Positions 21,801 to 31,507 of a stretch of DNA of 64,000 nucleotides are shown here, piece by piece (position 1 is the stretch's first letter; each line of letters opens with the position of its first letter). Both the position numbers and the translations under genes were made by a program. The notes below the pieces were generated by a model. That model was not told the origin of the DNA and searched no databases. It worked only from the letters and a program-made list of their open reading frames with translations. The stretch is from Apostichopus japonicus. Taxonomy: Eukaryota > Echinodermata > Holothuroidea > Aspidochirotida > Stichopodidae. Where the stretch lies: contig NC_092564.1 in assembly GCF_037975245.1 (NCBI RefSeq), forward strand, positions 11,549,484-11,613,483. Direction: 5' to 3'.

Positions 21801-22836
21801 ATCTCAAAGAAAATATTCTCTCTATTTTGTGTGTGTGTGTTTGTGATATCTATGTATGTGAGGTGTGAACCTGCTTTAAATGTTCGACCAAATAGGTCTA
21901 CTACTGACCTCGAATTATAGCCTACAGTTGAAACATAGACGAGCAATAATGATTGAATTCAGACGAGGATCCATGGGTTGAAGTGTACACCCCACACACC
22001 CCATTTGGCACCACACTGACAAACAATTGAAAGCAGTTATTAGCAGATCATTGCGTGTAGACCCAATTAATTATAGAAATACCTAATTGATAGCTTAAAT
22101 ATGTATGAGAATGCATCATTTCACGTCTATTTTGTTTTGGAGGTGGGGTGAGGGTGAGGGGCTTGCCTGATGCTTAGAAGCATAATATGGAACATAAACA
22201 AGATGATGTAACCTCAAACAATCATAACCTTATTTAAGTCTAAATAAGAGTAAACATGTTCGAAGTAGGCTTTGGTATGAGAGATTTTCTTTCTCTGTAG
22301 GTTTTGAATACTTCAAATAATGATATAACATGCAAATTAGATATGAATTAATTTTAAGAACTCGCCTTATGTCTCTACAATTAGGCAACCGCATGTTATC
22401 TCGACTCAATGCAGTATGATGTTAATTCGCAAACAATATCATGTCAAATATATATTGATTTCAATGAAAATACGTATGGCTGATAGTATTAATATTAATA
22501 GTGTCATTTTCAGGAGTTAGTCAAAGCATGCATGTATACATATATTGGAGAACACCATGATTCATCGTCGAGGTTCAGCTAGGAAGAAACATGCGTTCTT
22601 CTACCCGAGTCTTAAATGAACCATTGACAATATATAATATGGAATATGCAGAGCTGAGCTTACCCATTTGGACCGAATAGAACACTGGGAGATTCATTGC
22701 AATTATTATTATTGCCATTCTTAAGATTCATAGCATTTGGTAATTCTGAAGCATTAATCCTCATCCATGATAACAAGATGAAAACGACCAGGATACAGCC
22801 GGGAGGCAGGCGCGTTGGATCCGAGACAAATCTCAT
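11768..22836 (-). CDS. EGF-repeat single-pass receptor with tyrosine-rich tail (7 exons)
   Basis: Exons: 22836-22664, 19495-19434, 17276-17053, 15472-15328, 14685-14565, 14375-14338, 12828-11768. Every junction is AG/GT and every phase matches, giving 607 residues. Order: signal peptide (about 1-31, core CILVVFILLSW), one Cys-poor linker, an EMI-like end (ICCTGW...GKC), EGF-like modules (about 80-153), an acidic and Ser/Thr linker, a Cys-rich CVCNGESNKCECPG, a membrane helix (about 204-227), then a tail of about 380 residues. Tail tyrosines sit in Y333-LNI, Y350-SQP, Y354-EHL, Y399-VNE and Y585-ENE, resembling SH2 docking sites. The architecture recalls a reduced MEGF10/Draper/PEAR receptor, which suggests a surface receptor signalling through phosphotyrosine; ligand and pathway are inference. 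An unseen extra exon in the large introns is possible. Confidence 0.7.
12900..14330. other. Receptor intron 6
   Basis: 1.5 kb with a C-rich run near 13602-13614. Small open frames on both strands overlap and look like chance. Confidence 0.5.
14338..14375 (-). CDS. Receptor exon 6: micro-exon in the juxtamembrane tail
   Basis: 38 nt, acceptor CCTCTCGATAG, donor TCGG|GTAAGG. Encodes KSERYDEGADDS flanked by split codons. It is too short for an open-frame scan and was found from splice sites and phase. Tyr247 sits in an acidic context. Confidence 0.6.
14478..14560. repeat. Short tandem ATTGAAAT/CTTAGAA repeats next to a donor
   Basis: Words ATTGAAAT and CTTAGAATT recur several times directly beside the exon 5 splice donor (GT at 14564-14563), inside the 189-bp intron 5. 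Confidence 0.55.
14565..14685 (-). CDS. Receptor exon 5: transmembrane segment
   Basis: 121 nt, acceptor CTTGTCCTCTACAG, donor CGCAG|GTAAAT. Encodes a helix starting YMVALLVVSVFTWV and ending GFYL, then basic residues (KRNGF, ERYRR) that mark the cytoplasmic side. Confidence 0.75.
15328..15472 (-). CDS. Receptor exon 4: acidic linker and Cys-rich segment
   Basis: 145 nt, phase 0 start, phase 1 end (CCAG|GTAAAC). Encodes PNDDDEESSTTMTNRAS, then CISGCGLRGALGCVCNGE and CECPG, the last extracellular module before the membrane. Confidence 0.65.
15546..16102 (-). mobile_element. 5'-truncated non-LTR retrotransposon (LINE) fragment
   Basis: Minus strand, in receptor intron 3. From about 16102 an open frame reads DFKYLGLTFSSSLTWNTHVN, then KAKQRLYCIRRL, FLVYCGPVWL and DHPLFDFYMKPRRF, and ends LPRSIKTLN near the stop at 15650. 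This is the typical C-terminal tail after the reverse-transcriptase domain of Rex1/CR1-type and related LINEs (family knowledge). A TAA sits just upstream of the fragment, and the catalytic part is absent. The 3' end has an AATAAA and a (TTTAC)n tail (about 15549-15580). About 150 codons without a stop suggest a fairly young insertion. It is a dead fragment, not a functional gene. Confidence 0.75.
16110..17040. other. Receptor intron 3, remaining part
   Basis: Unremarkable AT-rich sequence. No exon or repeat recognised. Confidence 0.45.
17053..17276 (-). CDS. Receptor exon 3: EGF-like modules
   Basis: 224 nt, acceptor TTTACTTCAG, donor GGAGAG|GTAACA. It encodes an EGF-like unit (ECNSAACPWG through CPRGRRGTHC) and a second Cys-rich unit with GYYGWGC and CSCQDGDCDPVTGAC. 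Part of this exon is duplicated upstream at 17413-17512. Confidence 0.75.
17178..17672. repeat. Partial tandem duplication of receptor exon 3 and its upstream intron
   Basis: The segment 17178-17400 (5' part of exon 3, acceptor and adjacent intron) is repeated at 17413-17672 with high identity. A (GA)n tract sits at the junction. The upstream copy preserves the acceptor and about 33 codons, but lacks the second Cys-rich unit and the donor. Confidence 0.8.
17385..17512 (-). pseudogene. Decoy copy of receptor exon 3
   Basis: Acceptor TTTACTTCAG is intact, with coding in the receptor frame from 17512 (FQASKQECNSAACPWG through CPRGR). It then runs into the GA-repeat-derived LSLSLSLK and a stop (17387-17385). 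No donor is seen before the stop. If used, it would truncate the receptor before the membrane segment. Because it lies nearer to exon 2 than the real exon, its acceptor would be transcribed first. Confidence 0.6.
17680..19430. other. Receptor intron 2
   Basis: Contains G-rich tracts near 18302-18322 and a C-rich tract near 18748-18765. No further exon recognised. Confidence 0.45.
19434..19495 (-). CDS. Receptor exon 2: EMI-like end
   Basis: 62 nt. A very strong acceptor (a run of T followed by CCTCCAG) and donor AAAG|GTGAAT. It completes the split Gly of exon 1 and reads DEEKLICCTGWLLLDGKCVK. The CC-x-GW signature is typical of EMI domain ends. Confidence 0.65.
19510..22660. other. Receptor intron 1
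   Basis: 3.2 kb with a (TG)n tract near 21828-21842 and poly-A near 21771. No exon with compatible phase was recognised. Confidence 0.45.
22664..22836 (-). CDS. Receptor exon 1: signal peptide
   Basis: ATG at 22836. 57 codons plus two bases, then donor AATGG|GTAAGC. Hydrophobic core GCILVVFILLSW, likely cleavage after RINA. An Asn-rich patch precedes a Cys. Followed by a 3.2 kb intron. Confidence 0.65.
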
Positions 22837-22839
22837 TAT

Positions 22840-25800
22840 GGCATAAGTACAAGAGTAGAATTAATTCACAACGAGCAGATGAAAAGCTGGTCAAAGTTGG
22901 TCAAAGAGACGGATTAAACCATTTATCTGAGCGGATCGAGTAGTTCTGCATCTTTGACAATCTACAGAGACTCAAAACACTAATCGATTCCAACCATTTC
23001 CCTTCATAAGTTCTTCCAATTTTGTAATATCATTATTTTTTCTCTCCAGACCTGGGAACAGTCTTACGGAAATCAAGATTTTTAATAATTCTTCGTCACA
23101 GTGCAATGAACAAACATCCAGTTATATCCGACAGTATCGTCAGAATATTACAATCTGACCGAAGAAACAAAATTCCACTTGTTGTAGTCACTGACCAAGT
23201 ATTAGTCAATGACAAGCAGTTATACCATGAACTTGTAGTCAATGCCTTCATTCCTATTACAGGATATATCTATCGACATACGGTGACTTCGCACGACAGC
23301 CGACTTCAGTACTACCTCTAGATTTTTCCCCCCTTGCTAAAATTATAGACACCCATGACTTATATGCAAAACGTCCGGTTAGCTTGTTGCTTGTAATTAT
23401 GAATTTCCGTTTCTTCCCCAACGTTGATCTGAACGTTAAAAATGGACAGAGTCATACACAAGAATATATTGTAGAATTAAAATTCCCTACTGCGGTCACA
23501 GTTTAAAGGAACATAATATGCCTTGGGTTGATCGTACTTTCAATCTGTTGCCCATTATGTAAATGTTGCTAGCTTTAAGCTACCATCTTGTTTCGTTTCT
23601 CCGGAGATTATTTTCCTGCTCTTGTAGGCCGATGTAAAGTGTAAATGACATTGTCATTTTTAAAAATTTAATTACCGAACATTTAATAAGGTGCCATATG
23701 TGTTCATTTTGGGTACATTATAGTTATAGTATACCTACCAGTTTCAGTTATATCATTAATTATTATATGGAAGGGAGCATGAAACATCTTTTTTTTTATG
23801 ACCTAATGATACACTTGCATCACAACAGTATTGCTCTAAGCCTTGACCGTAGTCAACTACATATGGATTGGGTTAATCAAAGTAATCCCGACCCGAGGCT
23901 GTCAGATCAAATCGTGCAATAGAAAATATTAAGTGTGAGATTTGTGAACAAAACCCGCTGAAACATCAAATAGGAATAACCACGCTATATTGAGCGTACC
24001 TATACCATACGCTTACCGTGCTCAGTTCAGGATTGGGTACAAAGGGTTTTAGTTTACTACCGTAAACATTCAATCAACATGATCAGGTGTGGCTATAGGA
24101 AGTTTTATGCCACATACAAGTAGTATACCATTGGAATGCTCTGTCCAGGTCTAGCTACATGGAATTTTAATATGCCTACCCTATATATAGGGCTAGGCTT
24201 ACCCGCATTATAGCATGGTTCTGATCAGAGCCAGATATATGGTTCTGGTTGTGACTGAGGGAGTTTAAATTACTATAAAACCCATTTGTTCCCATCTGTT
24301 GTGGCTAGCTTTATGGAACTGTAGTTGTCATACCATATCGTTGTTTTTTTTCTGATTGGAACATTTATTTAGGGTAATTGTCGCTTTCTCAGCGTGCATG
24401 GTGTTTCATTATAAACTTACACATGACACATAGACCGGTTTAAATGTATGAAAACAACCGATCGTCTTAAATAATAGACCTACTTAGCTTTTCTCTCGTA
24501 GCTGCAGCCCTAACGGTTTATATACCAATGTACGTCTGTAGTTGACTGCTAAATGAAATTGCTGTCAAATTTCAGCATGTTTGGCTCATAAACAATCCTA
24601 ATAGTCTTACGCATCGCGAAAGTGTTGTAATATTCTGTGAATGCATCTGGCAACAACACAGTGAGGGATGTCATCATGGCAATTGAACTGACAATGTTGA
24701 TTTTGCTTTATACTCGTTAGGATACGGTCACTGACACCATTACCAACCAGACTTAATTTGCCAGTTAAATTGTGATTCCATACCATATTGTTTCCTCATA
24801 TTTGGATAATGTAGAGCAAGTGAGATAAATTTGTCCAGGAATTAGCTGAGAACCAGAGATATCAGAGGTTTCCATCTCTTATTTGTAGCACTCACTTTGT
24901 GGGCATCAACCAATAGTAATTTACTGGTAAGGATTTAGCAGTAGCCAAAATGTTTCAATATCCAGATTCCATAAAGAACAGTCGTTCTAGCTGAACTATA
25001 GACACATAGATGTACATTATGAGCAAATGGATATTTTCTTCACCAATTTTTAGCCAGCAAATCAGCTCTGCCACTAACCATCTCTTTAATAACTGTTAAC
25101 GTATGAGACACGTATACACTGTAAAATATTTTCACGAGTTAATGCCAAAGCCATCTAGTATAAATTACAGAGTAATGGGGCAATTGCAGACTAGAATTGT
25201 GATACCCTGTTAACCCAGTGAAGCTCAGAGTGTGGAAACTGATAAGGGCCTATTGGGTGTGTTTAAAGCACCCAAACAAAAGAGTATCAACTCTTTGAAG
25301 CAAATTTCATCGCCTGGATAACAATTTATGAATTGCTGAAGTTCTGGTTTATTATTGGATCCGTTCACAAAATTAAACTGAATGGTCAGACTATGTTGAC
25401 CAAAGAAATCATGGGAGAACTTACAGGCTACTTGTAGCTTTCGTTTTGGGGTTACAATGTTTACAAGGATTACTTACTTTGGCATCTACCAATTCCGATA
25501 GGGCTCTTGCACTCACTAAGCTGGATCAAACATACTGAGTAGGCCTATGGTAGTTCGACAAAGATGTATTCTTTTAGTTATCATGTTTAGTTTCTTACAG
25601 AGTGGAGACGAAATGGGGGTGGGGGAGGGAGGGGTGGGTGTACCATCCCGCACCTCCTGATTCCGTATTAAAGTAAAATCTTATACTGTAAATCATTTCA
25701 TAATTGCCCAACAAATAACCCATGTAATTTATTATGGTGGAATAAAATAACAGATGTTTCTCATTGCCTTGACTTTTTTTTAGTACTTCGATCAGATTAT

Positions 25801-27880
25801 GCCCGTCGTTGTTAGATGTGTTATTTCAGAGATAGGGTAACAGATTTGGAAATCATGGAGTGACCCAAATTTCCTGATAAAAGCAAAATACGCTTGGCCG
25901 TTCGGTGTTACCAAACAACACTTATTTACCCAAGCAAAGAAACGTGCACAAGGTAATAACAATTAACCAGCTGGTACCTTCCACTTTTCGAAAGTGGAGA
26001 TTCGGGGAGAAGAATGGATAGAAGCCAAAACCACTACAGAAGAAGCAGTGCATAACAAAACGGCTTTAAAAGTAAGGTCTGCACTAAGACAACATTCTTC
26101 CATCATGTCCTTTCATTGCTAAAATTTTGTTTACCACTAATTTGAAGTTTCAAATAAATGTTAGAAAAGGGGTCCCCCTACCTGAAACCACTCCCGTCAT
26201 CATTACACATTGGGTAAGGAGGTCAATGTCTTTCCATACTGTTGTAACTAACAATAATGTAAGAAGAGTTTGCGATTGACATAGCTGCATTTATTGAACA
26301 AGTTATCTTCAGATAAAAACTGTTTTTTTTTCTTTCTTGGCACTTATATTTATGCAGATGCTGCCAAATCATATTTAAGTAGCAGGAACAATTGGCTTTG
26401 TAGACAATTGCAGTATCCCATCCTCTGAATATATAAACACTTGAATCATTACGCAGAAAGATAAATGACCAAACATAATTAAGATAATTTATACATTTTC
26501 ACACTAAACAAATTAAATATTGATATGGATCAAATCATTTCGCTACTGCAAATCCATTCAAGAAAATTACTCAAACCGACATTTTGCGTCGCTGGATAGT
26601 CATAGCAAGGATTTCCCTAGACAATCTAGCAACAATCTTCATCTATGCTTGATGCAAGTAGATCTGAAATAGTTTTGTGGGTTTATATTCCCCAAATTTG
26701 TCAGAATATTAGGATCAAATAATACTCAAAATCATCTTCTAACATGGCATGTGAATATTCATCTCTCTATTTCAAAAATTAGTTAAAAGTTTGCTTAATA
26801 TATCTACCTTACCAACTTGAAGGGATGACACTTGAGGTTAAATATTCTTAGCATAATCTGAACAGAAAGGACACATCATTCTGGAAACTGCTTGCAAGGT
26901 GGACAGGAATAGATACACCTCAAGTATAGAGTTATGCCTTAACATTAAAATCCCTGGTTATTGGATTTGCAACCTGCCAGCCTATGTTGTCCTCTTCGTA
27001 TTGATAACTACCACCCTATAACAATATTATCACAATGTGACTTTTTTGCAAGGATTGAGGAACGCAACATAACGTTGTGCAAAACACTTCTCTAGTATGC
27101 TGCCTATTACATGATTTAGGACGAGACATACAAATCTGCGATGGTAAAACTCATAATAAACCTGCATGTTCAAGAGTGGCACATAGAAACAGTTTTGAGA
27201 AATTTTGACCATCTTCAATTTATTATGATAAACTTGACGCTGTTCAAACTGTATGAGTAGAACAGAAATATGACTTTAATGACACATCCTCTGAGAAATG
27301 GATCACTAAAGGGCTACGTTTCATGTATTGGTATCATTCCTTATTTGTAACTTATGAAATAATATGCATTTGAAAGGCATGCACAGAACTACTGAAAAAC
27401 AGAGCTTTACTAATACACAATTTCCCCTTTTGTGTATTTGTAAGTGCTCCCTCTACACCTCCTTAGTTTCAAAGGTGTGGGATCATCAGTACTTGGTTCC
27501 CATTGAATAAGGAAAGGTCTTATCGAAACTCAGGGGACTTCACACAAACAGTTACAAACATTTCATTAAATGCATCTTAGGTGTTTATACATACTAAAAA
27601 CTAGTGACAAAATAAGAAAACAAATTGCACTTGCACTACAGGTTTACATAGAAAAGTTAATGTTGCAACTAGAACTATGTTGCATTAAACCATAAAAGAA
27701 TTTGTTAAAGCAATAAAATGTACTCCAGCAACTTCTGGAAGTTAGTCTTTCAGAAAATGTTCGATAAATACATTCTCATAAGACTGTGTATCACTAAACT
27801 GTATCTAAACCTTTTCCATCCCAATGGTCCCTTCCAAATAGATGCCACCAACCCCCACCCCCTCTTCTGTACAGAGCACA
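22840..27880. other. Intergenic region between the two large genes, no gene seen
   Basis: About 5 kb. It contains the 5' flank of the receptor gene and, at its left end on the minus strand, the end of the G-patch gene's transcript. A minus-strand AATAAA (27224-27219), about 660 bases past that gene's stop, is a possible polyadenylation signal. Open frames at 23106-23321 and 23698-23922 are not supported as genes. Confidence 0.45.
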
Positions 27881-27882
27881 TA

Positions 27883-30800
27883 CTATGATGCTGGTGATCC
27901 CTTAGCTTCAGCAGACTTGATAAGAGGCTTTCCCAGCAGAGAAGCAACCCCAGGTCCAGGTGGTCGAATCATCTGCTGGCCACCGAACATCTGGAGACCA
28001 GGTCTTGCTAGCATAGACTGGGGGAGAACTCTAGGCATCAACTGTGGAGTCATAAGCCGCATTCCTCCAGGAAGGGTGGACATACCTGGGAATCTAGACA
28101 TCCCTGGCAGTGCTGACATTCCTGGTATTGCACTCATCCCTGCTGCTGCTGCTGCTGCTGCTGCATGATGAGAGGAAAGACCTTGCATAGTTGCTAGACC
28201 CTGCATTCCTGAAAGTGCAGACATCCCTGGAACTGCAGACATCCCTGGAACTGCAGACATTCCATGAACTGCAGACATTCCCGGAACTCCAGACATCCCC
28301 GGAACTGCAGACATCCCCTGAACTGCAGACATTCCTGGAACTGCAGACATCCCTGGAACTCCAGACATTCCTGGAACTGCAGACATTCCAGACATCCCTG
28401 GAACACCAGCCATTGCACCTGGCATCATTTGCATGTTTGCAATCCTCTGAACCATCGAAGGTCCAGGGGTACCTCCCATCGGAAGGGCCTGTCTGACTAA
28501 TGGTAGGCTTTGACCAAAGGCAGCTGCTGTTGGTAGTCTTGGGGTACCCTGAACTAAAGCGATGCTACCATTTGGTAATCTAATCAGCCTTGGTGATGAA
28601 GTTATGCCAGTTGGAACTGGAGACGGGGTGACTGACGGTCTTGGAGCAGCTGCTTGTACCAACATACCATTTGGGAGGCGGAAAACAGTTGTACTAACTG
28701 GACTAGATTGTGCTAAGGCCATCGAACTTGGTAATTGGCCAGAAATAAGTTGTGAACTTCCTGGCATAGCAAATAAACCATGATTTCCATCAACTGGAGA
28801 AGTCAATCTGAGGATATGACTACCAGAAGGAGACGATGCTGGATCAGGAGAAGGTGAATGAGCAGTAGATGTCTTCACATCTAACCCAGAAGGCATCTGA
28901 AGAAGTCCTAACTGAGAGTGGCCAAAATGACTGGAAACAGGAAGACGGAGAAGGTGTGCAGGTGCTGGACTTCCAGCTCTTAATCCTGGAGGCACTTGAA
29001 CAACAGCTTGACCTGGGACCATACCTTGAAGACGAACACCAAGCTGCTCAGCTAATGATGTCTGCGGGGTGACCATAACTTGAGACTGTTCAGACAGCTG
29101 ACTTTGCATACTTGGATGAATTGGACCTATGAAACCTTGTGGCCTAGGGCCATCTTGGTGTACTTCAGATTGCATGCCTGCTGCTGCAGACATGTATTGC
29201 AAGAGTTGATGCTCCTGAGATAATCCTTGTTCTTGAACATACTGAGAAGTATCCATCTCTGTCTCTTCCTCAGAAGTGCTAGGGACAATGCCTTGAGCCT
29301 GAAGCATCTGCTGTTGTACATGACGGCGTGCTTTTTCCTGCAAATCTCGATACTTTTCAAGTTCAGCTGGGTCCATTGTCATCATACTATCTTTGTCTAG
29401 GTTACCATCTTCCGCCTCATTTTGATTAGTTCCATTATCTGCAGAATTTTCTGTCTTGTTCTTTTTACTTCCATTATTAGCTTTAGGCTTGTCAAGTTCT
29501 ACAACAGTCTTACCAGTAATATGTGTTTTTCCAGTATTACTCTGGGTCAAAACAACTCCTTTCCCTTGGCCCATAGGTTCCTGAGTGGCATCCTTGCAGT
29601 TCTGCAATGTCTGAATGAGATCGCTGATTTTTTCCTTGGGCTTTGGAACAACAGGAACCGAAGGCTTTGTTACCTTCAGGCTAGGATCAGTTGCCTTTGA
29701 TTCTTTCAATGCTTTTCTGACCCATTCCTTCATTTTGTTGCCAGGGCCAGAGGCATCAGATTTTGCACCGGTACCAGCCTTCACTACATTTGGTTTAGCC
29801 TTGGACCTGAGATAGGACCGTGATCTTGATGGAGACCTAGTTCTGCTCCTGGTTCTGGATCTGTATCTATCCTTAGACCAAGACCTACTTCTGCTCCTGG
29901 TGTAGCTTCTTCTAGAGTAACTCCGACTTCTACTCCTTGTGTAACTCCTTGTCCTTGACCTGGAGTAACGTGGAGACCTGGAATAGCTCCTACTACGATG
30001 AGAACTATGATGATAGTGATCAGACCAGCTGCGACTTCTCCTTCTCTTGCTGTACCTTGATCTGCTGTCTCTGTCTGAAGAATGGCTGTTTGACCTACTG
30101 CGTCCACTTCTGTGTCTGCTTCTTCCTCTTTCATAGTCAGAGTAATCTGAATTGTCTTTGTATTTCCTACTGGAGCTGTGTCTTTCATCATCTGAGGTAT
30201 CATCCTCTCTTCGATTACTAGAATGTTTCCTTTTCCTGCTTGAGTCTTCTTTCCTGGTTTGTGATGACTCTTCCTCTTTTTCTTCCCCCTTGTCAACTTT
30301 GCCTGCAGCAGCATCTCGCGGACTCTTTTCTTTGTCTTTGCCTCGATCTTTCTTCTTTTTCTTTCGGCTCTTCTTCCTCTTCTTCTTTTTGGACCTCTTT
30401 TTCTTATGCTTCTTACCTGATGTTCCCTTAACCTCACTCTCCCCTTGAGCTTTCTTGGTCTTAAATTCATATTTTAAAGGATTGACACTGAATGTAAGTT
30501 TTGGTTCTTCTGTTGTTGTCTGAATCATAAATTGAGGCCACGGCAATGTTGTCTGTAAATCTTGCTTCAATACAGCAACAAAACCTTCCTCCACAGTTTT
30601 GAGCTCAGCTGGCTCCCCTAGGGTCTGTTCCTTGCACATATGCTCTAACAATTCTGCATTGAACTTTTCCAACTCAGCAAGATACTCAGCTTCATCCTGA
30701 ACATCATTATCATCATCATTTTTAACATCACCTTCTTTACTTTCTTCACTCTTATCAAGTTCTAGTCCTTCTTTTTCTTTTGATGCTGTTCCAGTTTTGT

Positions 30801-31507
30801 CAGTTTCACTGTCTTTGATGTTGCTGCTATCTCCCTGAGAAGTGTTTTCAAGTTTTAAGCATATATTATTACTTATTTTAAGTAAACTGTCATTTAATTT
30901 GGCAGGATGGAACAAATCAGATTTCACAAAATTTGTTTTAGGAACCTTTGACCTAATCTCATGTAACCGTTCTGCAAAATTGAGAACAGATTCTACCTTT
31001 GGTTTCTTTTCACCATCTTGAGGTACTACATTCTCTTTTTCTTTTAACACTAGCTTGTTGCTCTGATCATTGGTACTATCTGTGTTTGTTTGACTGTCCT
31101 CTTTCTTAATGACTTTATCGTCTTTGTCCTTAGTTGGAAAATTTCTTTTTAGCAAGATCCTTTTTCTTGATTTCTCAGAAATATTTACAGGTAAAGTTTG
31201 TTGCTTAGTAGTTTGAGTATCTTCCCTGTCAGGTGTCACAATAGGTGACCTTTGGCCTTGTGCAAAAGCAAGTAACCTTTTTCTAGCTAGTCTCGTCTTT
31301 TCCCTCTCCTTCTTCTCAGTAGGAGATTCATCTGGATCAATCTTCTCACCACTGATCAGTTGATTAGCTAGAATTTCTTCAGCGGATGGACGAGGTGTAT
31401 AGTCATCTGGTGGTGGAACACATTTCCAGAGTGGTTTCATCAGCTTCTTCTTCCCTTGTTTCTTACCAGGGGTTTTACCTTTTGGTGTTATAGCAGGTAT
31501 CTTCTCA
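27883..31507 (-). CDS. GPATCH8: GPATCH8-like exon 5: main coding exon
   Basis: 3625 nt ending at TAG (27885-27883). Acceptor TTTTCCTTGCCTTCTAG. The codons before 31507 (MFWRKMTFMMILF...) are intron read-through, not protein. Holds the PPPDDYTPRPSAEEILANQ segment, the WP/NPL block, Lys-rich and RS domains, a Gln-containing helix, Pro/Ser-rich regions and the GMS repeats. Confidence 0.85.

Noticed and set aside
23106-23321. 71-codon plus-strand frame
   Set aside because: Coding-like in parts, but there is no domain, splice partner or repeat evidence.
28191-28500. Plus-strand frames with LQTSLELQTF-type repeats
   Set aside because: Antisense shadow of the PGMSAV-coding minisatellite of the G-patch gene.
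29784-30470. 228-codon minus-strand frame rich in basic and GVEVG-type residues
   Set aside because: Alternative frame of the lysine-rich and RS-coding exon. The main frame has matching splice phase and recognisable motifs.
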